Assembly: GCA_911728435.2 (NCBI GenBank)
Contig: OU452204.1
Location: forward strand, 5,146,001-5,210,000
From: Apoderus coryli
Lineage: Eukaryota; Arthropoda; Insecta; Coleoptera; Attelabidae
DNA length: 64,000 nucleotides
Direction: 5' to 3'
Below the pieces are notes generated by a model. That model searched no databases. It saw nothing but the letters and a program-made list of their open reading frames with translations, and was not told the origin of the DNA. Below are positions 11,820-23,290 of this stretch, piece by piece (within the stretch, counting starts at the first letter, position 1; every line of letters begins with the position of its first letter). The translations under genes and the position numbers were made by a program.

Positions 11820-12783
11820 CCTGTTAAACATAGAAACTCTTCACATGCATCACACAAAATGTTTGTCTTTTTCGTGCAATTTTGGTTTTTACACCTAACA
11901 GAGTTTTTTAAATCAGACGATATTTCTGGAAAATGATTTCTTTTTCGTTTACCACATACATTTGGCGATTCAACTGGTGTTGCTAAAATTCGAGGGGTTT
12001 CTACATCGATATCTTCGCTTGAGAGCAGAAAACTTTAAATTCAAGGAACTGTGGTATTTTACGCGGATTTACTTGAAATTGTTTTTTGTCCCGACGAAAA
12101 AGAATCGATGAGTTTGCAATTGAGAGGTCAAAGAAATGAAAAATTGCTCTTATGGTTCATTTTTTACAGCGTGCCTGTATTCTGTAGTAACTCTTACCCT
12201 GTTAATTAGGTCTATTCCGCCCATAAACGTGTTGTACTGCTCGACGATATTGGGCCTTGGAACCTGGACATATTTCGAGTCTTTCTTGGACCACCTCTTA
12301 CATTCGCCAATAGGTTGGGAGTCTAGACCTGTCGACGCTAACAGAACAGGCTTCATGATTATTTGTTCGGAAGTACCACGTCCCATTTTAGCCCACATTT
12401 TGTCGTTCGTCGGGAAAAGTACTTTAGCCTTGATATAACTCGAAATCAACTACTACAAAAAATTTTACCCCTTCTAGGTTGGGTTTGCCCCTAACAAACT
12501 GTTTCATGCGACAGACTCCTGTAAACGGGATCATTTGTTCGTCCACCGCTACGGTTTTTTCTCTAGGTAACTGAAGACATCCCCTTTTTACTCTATCCAT
12601 GAACGGGCGTATCTTCCAAAACCTATCAGATCGTTTTTTCTCTTCAGAAACTTCACCATCGACTATCACTTTATGTGTACTTCTAATAGCAAATAATCTG
12701 TCACGAGTCATGACCTTAGCAATGTTAGCAATAGTCAGATACAGCTTAACATTTCCGAATCCAAACTCGCTAGCTATTCGAGG
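11820..12783 (-). pseudogene. piggyBac-family transposase (decayed)
   Basis: The minus strand encodes a DDE_Tnp_1_7-type transposase. In order, in two overlapping frames (12424-12711 and 12150-12449), are MTRDRLFAIRSTHKVIVD, the first catalytic Asp in KTVAVDEQMIPFTG, the second in FFVVVDFELYQG, then RWSKKDSKYVQVPRPNIVEQ and the third Asp in FMGGIDL. Near 11822-11898 is the C-terminal cysteine-rich domain, C..NC....IL..AC...LC. All three acidic residues are therefore visible, but frames change at about 12440 and again in the C-terminal third. The N-terminus is lost at 12783, where a LINE begins. Confidence 0.85.
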
Positions 12784-13765
12784 GTGAATAATGCAATTAA
12801 CTTTAGTTATACTCTAAGTAATCGGTCATTAGAGAGACTAAGCATGATTAAGGACTTGGGTATTCTATTTGACTCTGCTCTACATTTGTCCAGCAGATTA
12901 TGGGTGTGGTATCGGACGCTAATAAGATGTTGGGTTCATTATCAGAAATTCTCGTCAATTCAATGAAGTGGCCACTATGAAGATGTTGTTTTTCGCTTTT
13001 GTAAGTTCCCAACTGGAATTCGCTTCCATTATATGGAGACCGTTTTATGGCTACACATATTCGATTTGTAGAATTAGTCCAGCGGCACTTTCTTAAATAC
13101 TTAGTCTACAGAACTGACTAAGTTTATTCTCCACGGGGTTTTGACCATACACTTTTGCTTTTCCGATTTAGTGAACACGCTCTAGCTAATCGAAGTGACC
13201 TTCATGCAGTCAAGTTCCTATATAAGATGCTACATAGCACTAATGATTCTCCACTTCTTTTGCAGCGGGTCAATTTCCATGTACCACGGGAGGGATCTCC
13301 CTATACCGTGAACTTTTCTGTTGCCACTTGCGGAGTCCTGTTTACTATATGTGCGATGTCTTTAACCGGGTCTTTCACCATATTGACATTCATGCGTTGC
13401 CTATGACTGTACTTACAGATGCCATCCTTGACAGTAACGATTAGTTTTTTTGGTGTGTTCATATGCATTTTCATTTAGTTTTGTAACACTTATGGTGTAA
13501 CTTCTTTACGAAGTTACGTTATGAGTTGTCTAATATGGTATCTATACTGTTTTATTTTGAGTTATTTTCTGTTTTTTTTTTTGTTAATATTTTTTTTACA
13601 TTTAATTAATTGATAATTAATTATTTACTTATTATTATTAGATTGATATTTTTTTTTATTTTTTCGGTTTCGTCTCTATTTTATTATCTTGAATAATGAA
13701 TTGATTTTCCTGTAATTGGGTTTATCCTGTTGGAAATAAAGGCTTATTGTTATTATTATTTTAAA
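12784..13765 (+). pseudogene. Jockey/CR1-like LINE 3' end
   Basis: The start reads NFSYTLSNRSLERLSMIKDL then GILFDSAL, the block following the RT palm. It continues as LFFAFVSSQLEFASIIWRPF (frame 2) and DLHAVKFLYKMLHSTNDSP (13155-13406), the thumb and connection region. The 3' end is probably the AATAAAGGCTTATTGTTATT tail near 13736, ending in ATT repeats, which other LINEs here share. RT catalytic motifs are absent because of 5' truncation. The element abuts the piggyBac relic directly at 12783/12784. Confidence 0.7.
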
Positions 13766-15124
13766 ATTATCCAATGTGTTTGATAATAGCTTCTTGTTTG
13801 CTGTACCCTTTTGCGATTGCAATTTACGTGTCGCAATCAATTTAAAATAATATTAAGAAATATGAGATTAACAGATATTTTACTGCCTTCAAGAATTACG
13901 AAAATTTCAACGGATATCTTTCAAAATACCATGTCTAATATATTTCACTAAAACAACAATCGATAAATTTCAAAAGCCTAAACATCTCACCATTTTTATG
14001 GTTCACATTCGGGTGGCATATATCAAATATGATTATCATAACATAAACGAAAATTTCGTTTCTCATTTTTCTGACAGGGAAAACAAATTTTGCATGAAAA
14101 GTAATATATTTACCATGAAACACGATTTATTTTGTAGACTGTAAAAATATCGTACAGCAAACTGTTTAGTAACTAATAAATTTTTTACAAAATGTATGTA
14201 TATTTGCACAGCGGCTGAAAACGCGTTTACTATTTATTTGTTTTTTGATGTTGTAAAACTACACATATTGAATTTGCTCTTTTAGAAATATTTAGTACAA
14301 TATATTTAAATATAGGTAGTTTCAAATCGAAAACAAAATACATCTGCGCTTTTAGATTTGAGCTTTAAAAGCTTTGACGCTTTGAAAATTGCACGTTTGT
14401 TATTGTGAATTCTACCGACTATTAGAATATTCGAAAATGAATTTTTAACTACAGAAGAAAACTATAATTCAAATGGCTACAATATTACTAATAATAATAA
14501 TAATTTCTTTAATATATATTAAATTTTCGGATTCGAGTTTTTTTCATTATTTGCATTTTCTGAGAACATTTACCATAGTAGTGTATATAGTTTTATACCA
14601 TGAGAAAATAGAGATTTCAGCGACCAAAAACACCCCAACTTTTTTAAAAAAACAGATATTTTGACGTGACAATTTTCGATTGAAAATTAGGGTGCATTTT
14701 CGATATTAAGTCAAAATAAGGTGAAAAAATGAATATTTTAAATCAAAAAAATTACTGTATGTTTTGGGACATACAAAGGTACCTAAGTTTTCACCAAATT
14801 TCGTGAAAAAATAAAAAATTTTGCAAAAGATAAAAATAAAAAACCAAAAACTCAGTTATTCGAATTTTTCACATAAATTTTGCCATTTAACTTTTTTTCA
14901 TAAGACTTGCAGTTTTACCGGAAATTGAGATTAACCGTTTTTTACCCTTAAAAACTCACCATTTCCTCCTTCCCGACCTCAGATCGCCCGTAATTTATTT
15001 TTCCTTTCATTTTTGTTATATTCTCTACCTTTTTCAATGGGTATAATCCTACTATAATTTTTTTTCACTTTTTAATTTTTCACTTTTTACGACCCTCGTC
15101 TATTATGTAACTAATTAAATGAAA
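13766..15124. other. AT-rich, no gene recognised
   Basis: A short (AAT)n run sits at about 14487-14503. Nothing else is supported on either strand. Confidence 0.4.
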
Positions 15125-15477
15125 TCTAAACTTTCTGTAGGTAGTTCCATAAATATCAGAGATCTCTTGAAATGAATTGTAATTTCTCATCATCATATTA
15201 ATAGGAGATTTATATTGATAGTTTATAATGACCAGCAATCATCTGCCATGTTGTGGATGATTTTAAATAAGTATAGCAGACCTGATATTGTTCGTCTGTT
15301 ATATAAAGAAATTAGGTCAAAATCTTTTAAGTTTATTTTGTAGCCCGAAGTATGTTCCTCCTTGAGTAAAAAATACGACAATCGTATAAACTTTTTTTGA
15401 ACTTTTTCTATCATTATCGCATATTTTGTGTATAAGGGCGACCCATACGACATTACAGTATTCCAGTTTTTAGCGTA
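15125..15477 (-). pseudogene. LINE C-terminal fragment
   Basis: The 76-codon minus frame 15223-15453 reads YGSPLYTKYAIMIEKVQKKF and INLKDFDLISLYNRR, the usual 'YGS.IW.PY...I+.+Q..F.R.....L..L..RR' region after the RT domain of Jockey/CR1-like LINEs. There are no catalytic motifs, and it is truncated at both ends. Its 5' side abuts the Tc1-like terminus at 15478. Confidence 0.6.
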
Positions 15478-16195
15478 TACAGTATGTCCACGGATGCGGT
15501 TAACAAGAGGACAAATGGACCAAAAATTGAAAGATACGAAAAAAAGTTATTCTTGATAAAAATGTTCGCTTGCCGAAACAATAAGAACCACCATGAAAAA
15601 AATCATTTTTATTAAACAGGGCGTCTCAAAAAGGAATAAATATAAAATTAAACAAGAGCAAATAGTCATATTTTGGTGTCTTAGCGTAAAATGATAAATA
15701 GAAATAATGCTCCAAATTTAATCCTGACCCTGATTCCAGAGTTACAAAAGAATATTTAAATGTATGAAAAAAAATATTTTTTTTTCATGTGTACATATCC
15801 GCTATTTAATACTTTTACTTAATTATTACCTTTACATTAGGTACCTTATTGTTGTTGTAGTAGTTGTCAGTGTCAAAAAAATATTGCTTGTCGAAAAAAT
15901 AAGAACTACTATGAAAAAAAATATTTTTATTAAAGCCGTAAACATAAAATTAAACAAATTAAAATGAAAACTGAAACGAAAATTAATAAACAGAAATAAA
16001 CATAACGCAATCATAATCATGGTTCAAACACCCCTCCCCCACATTCAACACACTTTTCCCACTGTTTCCTAATGTCATCAAAACTGACTCGAATCTCTTG
16101 AGTTGTCAATGATTCCACGGCTCGCCTGATTTTTAATTTTAAAAGTTCAATTTTGGAATCCATTGGTTGCGCATATGTAAGCTGCTTGAGTGTTC
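15478..16195 (-). mobile_element. Tc1/mariner-like element, terminus and transposase C-terminus
   Basis: The left end, TACAGTATGTCCACGGATGC, begins with TA and looks like a Tc1-type terminus. On the minus strand at about 16019-16190 the peptide IRRAVESLTTQEIRVSFDDI is followed by KQWEKCVECGGGVFE, the C-terminal signature of insect Tc1-like transposases (usually '...C....GGHFEHL'). The DDE core would lie further right and is missing. Between coding end and terminus, a block at 15562-15658 is partly repeated at 15878-15958 (both with TATGAAAAAAA-type and TATTAAA.. segments). The element is therefore truncated and internally duplicated. Confidence 0.6.
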
Positions 16196-16239
16196 AAAAT
16201 GAAACAATCTCCAAATTATTACGTGCGTAGATGTTTTTT

Positions 16240-16719
16240 GAACAATTCATCCAAACAGTTCCCACAGTTTTATTAACAAAAATATTTGTAAATTAATTTC
16301 TAGAAAAAAATATGTTTGAAGAAATAAATATTTATTTGTTACAAAGTATTTATTGGAAGCAAACTATCAGATTTTCCGGAGCAAATTATTTGTTTGGATA
16401 GAACAAATCATATATTTAATATAGAAACATGTTTATTCAGAATAAACAAATATTTATTTATTCCAAGTAGCAGCACCTTTGGCCAAATACATGGAATCTT
16501 TCTTCTAAATAACTCTAGTTAGTTCAAGCAAACAAATATATCCTTACATTTTCGGGCCTTGTTAACAAGTAAGTATAAGTACTAAGTCAAATAAATAGTT
16601 GGGTATATCAAATAAACCATATATTTGTCTCAAGTACATGGGTTGTTTGTCTTATACCGAAGAAATATTTGTTTAGTTCAACTCCATTTTTTTTATCCAA
16701 ACAAACCTTTTTTTCAGTG
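16240..16719. repeat. AT-rich element dense in AAACAAATATTT-type motifs
   Basis: Variants of AAACAAATATTT and its reverse complement recur at least eight times in under 500 bp. The right edge reads CCTTTTTTTCAGTG (to 16719), like the terminus of a CACTG-ended DNA transposon; no matching left end was found. This pattern fits transposase-binding subterminal repeats of a non-autonomous element. Confidence 0.4.
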
Positions 16720-16889
16720 TATCTGTAGAATTACACGTAAAAAATATATAATTTATATAGGGACTTAAAATGAGGAAGTTGACACCCACTTACAGTATAG
16801 TGGGAAGAACTAGAATCTTGAAAACAATTTAGTTAAATTGGTCCCATCGACCTAAGTACTACACCAGATTTTCAGATTGTTCCAAAGGG

Positions 16890-17095
16890 TAGTTTCTCCA
16901 TATTCGATCGAAACCCTTCGCGGTGGGACACTGGGTATAGTATAGACCTGACCACGAGCGATTATTACTTGTTCGCAAAAGTTACAAAAGAACTCCGTAG
17001 GAAGAAATTTCCGAGCCATGAAGAAGTGAAGGAATCAGTTAATTGATAGGTCTGAGAAGTGTGTTAGGTTGAAAATGAATAAAGCTGGATATTTA
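16890..17095 (+). pseudogene. mariner transposase C-terminal fragment
   Basis: The plus strand reads TGYSIDLTTSDYYLF then KKFPSHEEVKESVN, matching the mariner block 'PPYSPDLAPSDYHLF...L.GK+F.S.EEV...V'. The Asp in SDYYLF corresponds to the last catalytic Asp of DD34D mariners. After a stop, RSEKCVRLKMNKAGYL matches the family's C-terminal 'RW.KC+...G.Y...'. About 30 residues that normally lie between are missing. Confidence 0.65.
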
Positions 17096-18193
17096 TGACA
17101 TTGTAAGCTAATCTCCGTAAATTTCCATTCTGGAAATTTTGCTACGCAATTTTGTGTATCCTAAGATTTAATTCATACATTTTAAAGATTCCTATTCAAT
17201 GAAGGACCGTGCTTTTAGAAACACTGTATATGTCCACGATTTGTTATTGAGAGCCAGATCCTATTACGTCAAGTGTGGATGTGTGCCCTCTAGGGCCTAT
17301 TTCTTTCCAAGCATCCTACTCTGTTTCTTGTCCCTAAGGCATCTGTAATACGCAAACACGTTGACATGAAAGACAGACACTAATAACTAATCCCATCATC
17401 ACCTGCCACTCAGATGTTACGCATACATCTCACATATACGGATCGATATTCGTTATTACTAGAACATACCAGATTTTAGCTTATACACATAGGATACATT
17501 GTAAACCAATCTAAAGTTGGATTGACCTCAAAAACCTCGAATATATGCTCAAGGGTGGACGGTTACAAATTTAATTATTGTTATAACATATTATCCGTAT
17601 TTATAAATGTGAGACTCCTTTTTCTTTCGAAGATCATATTTGGCTGGGAAATGGATAGTGTAATTTGTCAGCATCTATTTTCGTTTATAATCTGTCGTTT
17701 TCACTTTGTGCTCGTTTCGTAATGCGAATTTGTTAACTTTAGTGTCGTCAAACACGTTAAAACTAAACTGTTAAAAGTGGTTGAGAGAGCGTTTATTGAA
17801 AATACAACTGTTCACAGGGCGAATATTGTTTATTACTTTACATGGTAGGACTATAAAAATTTAATTTTGATTGTTGTAAAAACGAAATTAGTCACATCGT
17901 ATTATTTTTAGTGGTGATTTTCAGGGAAGAATTTAAAGTAAAGGCTGGTTTAGCCAACGAATAAGCATAAGAATATGATTAGTGTATAGTTATAGTCACA
18001 ACCACATATAGTTAAAATACATTATGTCAAATAGTATCGTTTATACAACGTTTAGTTTACAAGTTGTTAGGATTTGTAATAGTCATAACTTTGAATGTTG
18101 TGGTAAGAATAGTGACCGCCTCGGCTATAGTCGTCGGCGTTTGGAAACATGTTACTGCGAGAAAATGCAAACTACTGACATAATCGCATATTA
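17096..18193. other. No gene recognised
   Basis: Moderately AT-rich. Short open frames at 17522-17722 and 18024-18278 (plus) have no recognisable domain. Confidence 0.35.
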
Positions 18194-18380
18194 TACAGGG
18201 TGGCCCATTAGTGTGTGGGCGGAAGATATCTCAAGATCTATAAACGATAGACATAAAAATCCTCTACAAAACTTTTAGGCACCAAAGAGATGTACAACCC
18301 TAAAATGTTTTCAATTATACAAGGTAGTTCACAAACGCGCAGCAGACCAAACTTCATTTTTCTTAATGCGACACCCTGTA
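18194..18380. mobile_element. 187-bp MITE with TACAGGGTG ends
   Basis: It begins TACAGGGTGGCCC and ends GCGACACCCTGTA, inverted copies of 13 bp with two differences, and has TA at both edges. It encodes nothing. The ends resemble the TACAGGGTGTCCC blocks inside the foldback element just downstream. Confidence 0.6.
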
Positions 18381-18544
18381 TATTTTAACAAAAAAGGATG
18401 GCGCTCTAAAAGACAAGAACAATGACATAAGGCTTAATAAGCCCAGGTCGAGTAGTATTTAAAATATTTGTAAATAAAAGTTAATTTTGACATAAATTTA
18501 AGGCGTTGCGTGGTGACTACAGAAACAAAATACATACCAATTTT

Positions 18545-19690
18545 TGATGTCAGATCCATTTGAATTCCCTTCTTTTCTTCATTCTATAGGATTTCACTGA
18601 CCTCTAAGTTTTAATTTTTCAGGGTGGCCACATTATCTAAATTGTATTTTTATGGAAAAATCTTAAATGGGACACCTTGTATGCTTAAATTCGTTCCTTT
18701 CCTATACTTTTTATTAATATCATATCTCATGAGCTTAAGGCCAACCGTTTTTTTATAAAAAATTATTGAAACAAAAAAAAATAAAAGTTGCAATTTTTTG
18801 TCATTTTAATTTTTTTTTTTTTGTTTGAAAACCAAAAAGTTAAATTACAGTTTTGTTTTAATAGTTTTCAAATAGACACTCTTAAAAAATAAAAATAAAA
18901 TGGTTTGAACACATATTTTTGGACAATTTAACTTTATTAAATAGAATAAAATATAAGCTTAAATTAAATGCAAAATTACCTATTTCTTTTGTTAACAACT
19001 AAACAAGTACACACAAACCATAACATACCAAAAATATATCTTAAACTAAACTATAAACAATCAAAGTGATATTTATTATAGCAAATCCTCAAAATGTCGA
19101 CCACCTTATTCGCGGCACTCTGCACTTTAAAATAAATTAATTTTTAGCTCGTTGGAGCAGTTGGGGAGTAATGGATGCAAAAACATTTCGAATTCTAAAC
19201 TATTTCTTTAATATACTCCCCATAGAATTTGTGGCTCCTCTACGTCCTATCCATCTTCCAGGGAATTTTGGTTTAACCTATTTTTATTCTATTTAAAGTT
19301 AAATTGTCCAAAAATATGTGTTAAAACCATTTCATTTTTATTTTTTAAGAGGATATTTGCAAACTCTTAAAATAAAACTGTAATTTAACTTTTTGGTTTC
19401 TAAATAGAAAAATAAAATAATTAAAATGACAAAAAATTGCAATTTTTATTTTTTTTTGTTTCAATAATTTTTTATAAAAAAACGGTTAGCCTTAAGCTCA
19501 TGAAATTCATATCAATAAAAAGTATGGAAAAGAAAATTCTCGAATTTGGGCAGATATACAGGGTGTCCCATTTAAGATTTTCCCATAAAAATACAATTTA
19601 AATAATGTGACCACCCTGAAAAATTACAAATTAGAGGTCAATGAAATCCAGTAAAACGAAGAAAAGAAGGGATAATAATTGAAATTTCAT
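18545..19690. mobile_element. Foldback Tc1/mariner-type element with about 0.4 kb arms
   Basis: The left arm (about 18560-18960) matches the reverse complement of the right arm (about 19275-19680), including TTGGACAATTTAACTTTA, AAACGGTTAGCCTTAAGCTC and TACAGGGTGTCCCATTTAAG. Because the last block sits inside the arms, the arm may consist of nested ends. The spacer of about 310 bp holds a transposase remnant on the minus strand. The arms differ by scattered changes, so the copy is old. Confidence 0.8.
19080..19275 (-). pseudogene. Tc1/mariner-like transposase relic inside foldback element
   Basis: On the minus strand, FPGRWIGRRGATNS is the conserved 'FP.RWIGR.GP..WP.RSPDLTP' block found just before the last catalytic Asp in insect Tc1-like transposases. 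It is joined within a short distance to FASITPQLLQRA and a remnant of the Cys-rich C-terminal tail. The catalytic Asp region between them is deleted, so this is an internally deleted, non-autonomous copy. Confidence 0.6.
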
Positions 19691-21413
19691 TAACTTTATG
19701 ATATAAATTATGAACATATTATTATTATGTCTCTGCTCTGAACAAAATTATGCCGTTGGTTGAATTTTCCGCAATGACGTTTCCGAACGCCGACGACTAC
19801 GGCCGAGAACCTTGTGACAAAAACAGTAGTCTGTGAAAGTTCAATTAGTTCAACTTTTTGAATATGATTATGACAAATGGCAATGTGCGCTGGTCCGCGT
19901 GCTTAAAAAATCAATATAAAATGTAACCTATAAAAGAAGATAAACAGCTTGAATGTAGATTATTTCATGCACCTTCCCATTCATTTTACCATCAGTTTTG
20001 ATCCATACATTCCTGTACCCCCCTAATTACTTCATCCATCTTGCATCTTGATTTTCTTTCTGTAGAAGGTGTTAGATGTTTATGTGTTTTTCTAAAGGAT
20101 TGCTCCCTAAGTTGCATTTTTGTCTAAAGTTGAAGTTCTGGGATCTAACTCAAATTCACTTAGTTGTAGCCTTCTACTTATTTTTGTTCTCCTAGTACAC
20201 GCATCCGTCGAGGTAACGGGTGTTCCCTAATGTGGCCGAATAACCCAGAAGTATGCAAGAGTGCTCTAACAACTAAAGGTTAAGTTTTTGCCTTTGAATA
20301 ATAATGTTTCTGAAAGGAACTTTTCTCGTAAGCTGCTGGCGAGGCTCAGATTTATCTTTTATACGGACCGCTGCCGCAAACATGCCGTTTGCGTTGTGTT
20401 CTTTCCTACACATATTCAATTTATCCAAAATCGATTTTTATCCTTCCAGAAATCTCATATCTATGAGAACGAAGGAAGATTATTTCTATTTTTTTACCAT
20501 ACAATGTAATATTATTACCTGGAAAATAATATTTTTTTAGTAAATAATAATTCAATACTCTCTGAAAGATGGTTATTTCCTTTAACCTATATAAATTGGA
20601 AGCAAATTTATAAATGTTAGGACACACAAAAAATTATATAATTAGAATTTCTGTTCGTAAGTATAATAAAAACAAAATAATTTTGTGGCATAGCAGACAA
20701 AATGACTGGATTTACCTACACAAGGGATTTTGTTTAATTTAGCAGGGCCTCATTCTAATTCAATAGAACCAGACCGAGGCATGGGTCGACAGATACTGAC
20801 GAATTCGTTTCGCTCTTATTATGATTTCGTCGGAGTATCATAGTGGTTGTCCATCTAGAATATCGACCTGCATTTAAGCACAGTGAGATATCTAACAGTA
20901 GATATATGTAAACACGTACCATCTACATACACTTAGTAATGCATATCCCACCATACAGAGGCCGAACAAATTCAATGTATAGGTAATTCCAGCCGTAAAA
21001 ATAAGTATAAAAATAGGAGACCATTTATCCTTTTACCAGTATCACCTAAAATATTTGGGTATCAGCAACACTTCGGACGGTGGTCTCCAAGCGGTCGGTT
21101 ATCGATCGAAAATAATTTTGTGGCATAGCGGACAAAATGACTTTTTATAAAAAATTATGTTTTGTGCTCTGCGCGAACGACAAGCCAATGAAACACACGT
21201 AATTTAATTTCATCACGCATGCGTCAGTTGATTAAAAATGTTAATTATTCAAAGCGAAACTTGGTAATAACCTACTAAGTTATAGCTTTGTTTGGTGTCT
21301 GAATTTATAGCGAAGCTGCTAGGTTAGGTAAAACTAATGGGTTCATCCTAGGACTCCACCAAACCAGCGTAAATATAAGAGACAGTATACCTACTCTCGT
21401 CGATACCCTTTAG
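19691..21413. other. No gene recognised; contains a 34-bp direct repeat
   Basis: AT-rich with short frames lacking domains. A 34-bp sequence at 20674-20707 (ATAATTTTGTGGCATAGC within it) recurs at 21109-21142 with one difference, 435 bp apart. The segment between reads as neither LTR nor coding sequence to me. Confidence 0.4.
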
Positions 21414-21480
21414 AAATGGATATATTCGTCTTTATCTCAAATTTTTTTTTTTAGCGCGTTCACAATACTTTACCTGTGCG
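21414..21480. repeat. Dispersed short repeat shared with 63788-63858
   Basis: Both sites read GGATATATTCGTCTTTATCT or a close variant, then AGCGCGTTCACAATACTTT or AGCGGGTTCACAATACTTT. Flanking sequence diverges, so these are two fragments of an unidentified repeat family. Confidence 0.55.
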
Positions 21481-21959
21481 GGAAGGAAAAAATACATGAG
21501 ATAAAAATCTTATTATTAAATATAATTAAATTACAGTTAGTGGCGTACATTTCTTTTGTCAATAATTTGTATTAAGTTGCCCTCCTAACGCCAATGGACA
21601 TAATAATTTTGATCTAGTTAGGCTCCTATAAGCTCTATATTTCTAGCAACAACGCTGCGAAATTTCACAGAAATCGGTAAGGATATATTTGACTTAATTA
21701 AAAAAAAAAAACTGTTATTTACAAGTAATGTGTTGAAAATAACTAATTTTATATTTTACGGCTTAATTTACTTGAGTTCCGTTAATAATTTAAATATATG
21801 ATAAAATGTGTTAATTTCAATCGTAATGTTGACATGAAACTCAATATTAATTATATCCTAACAATTGAAACATTGAAAAATGCAAAAAAATGGGCTAAAA
21901 TCATTTGGGAATATGTAAAATAAAACCCTGTATCACGGTAAGGGAGAATATTATTTTAT

Positions 21960-23290
21960 TTAGGTGTTTTGAGTTAATTCTTCATATTTTTGCTGCCCTC
22001 CCTGATTTCGTGAGTCGACCTTAAGCTGTGAATACAGCGGAAGGCGTTCCGTTGGCATGCGGATTACGTGGCGCAGCTGATGCCTCACAATCATCGCCTC
22101 AATGCTAGTTGTTCGTCGGTCCTGTCATTTAATCCCGATTCTTCTAAGACATCGTTGATGGTACTTCTCTAGGGCTTTTAAATGCCTCCGATAAGTGGTC
22201 CAAGACTCACAGCTGTACGTAAGTCTAGGAACTACAATAGCATTATACACTTGCAACTTAGTTCGAACGTCGATGTTATGATTATCGAAAACTCTCGTCC
22301 TCAGTCGGCCAAAAGATGCACTTGCCCATCTTATACGATGCTGAATTTCATCATCAGTATTTGCGTTCGTCGCGAGAATGCTGCCGAGGTAAGAGAAACT
22401 CTGGATGTTCTTAGTTTGTCTCCGTTAACTCGAATATGTGGTGGGACAGCCACAGTGTTTGGTGCAGGCTGGTAGAGAATCTGTGTTTTTTTTTATAATT
22501 AGTTCAAGCTCAATATTCCTGTATGCGCTGTTAAATGCATTTAATATATATTGAAGATCCTCTCCTGTATCAGCTAGGACAACGTTGTCATCCTTGTATT
22601 GAAGCTCAATAACTCATTATCTTCGTCCCAGCCTGCAGTCTACGAAGGTTGAAGAGTCGGTCGCCATCAAATCTGTAGACGATCTCTATTCCCCCCGGTA
22701 GATCACCCTTAACAAGTTGAAGGACCGTTCCCACAATCATCGAAAACAAAATCGGTGCAATGACACAACCCTGCTTTACGCCAGTTGTTATTGGAAAGGG
22801 TTGGTCGAAGGCCTTGACAAGGTCTATAAAACCCATGTATAGAGGACGATTTTGCTCCCGTGACTTTTCCTGTAATTGCCTGGCATTGAATATCATGTCG
22901 GACGGACGTAATATCTTAAATATAGTGACAATTGCGGCATCTCGTATTTCAGCAGGCACGGTTTCGGTGTTCCATATTTTGGTGATTAGAACATGAAAAT
23001 GTTCCAATATCACAGGTCCTTCTTCGTTAAAAAGCTCAGGAGATATGCCATCAGAGCTAGCTGCTTTGTTGTTTTTATGTTGTCGAATAACTTTATCAAC
23101 TTCTTGCAGATAAGGTACATATCCCAGGTTTTGTTGGGTTGGTCTATGTAGCAACCGACCAATGTCCATATTAATGAAACACTCTGTATATATTTGTAAC
23201 TTTATTTTGGCGCTGCACGAAAATATTTCTCTATTTTCTCCTTCTCTTTGAGGCTTTTTCCAATATAAAATCGAACACAGCAACATTATA
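21960..23290 (-). pseudogene. RTE/CFDP-like LINE reverse transcriptase, internally deleted
   Basis: A 226-codon minus frame (22606-23286) reads EVDKVIRQHKNNKAASSDGI and ELFNEEGPVILEHFHVLITK, the pre-RT block. EQNRPLYMGFIDLVKAFD follows (motif A), then directly FPITTGVKQGCVIAPILFS (motif 4). Two deletions leave the frame open: one before the EQNRPLY block, where RT motifs 1 and 2 are missing, and one right after KAFD. Further 3', in other frames, come LQYKDD (22587-22598; the YADD site with Lys), IQSFSYLGSILATNANTDDE and LTYSCESWTTYRRHLKALEK, then a C-terminus near 21960. The last part is well conserved. The unusual Lys and the deletions make it inactive. Confidence 0.85.

Noticed and set aside
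12136..12438. 100-codon plus-strand frame
   Set aside because: It is antisense to the piggyBac transposase read on the minus strand.
14486..14504. CRISPR-like or other regular arrays among AT-rich triplet runs
   Set aside because: The ATT/AAT runs are microsatellites or LINE tails; there are no spacers, and the DNA is eukaryotic.
20288..20540. Two overlapping plus-strand frames
   Set aside because: Composition is that of AT-rich noncoding DNA; no motif in either.
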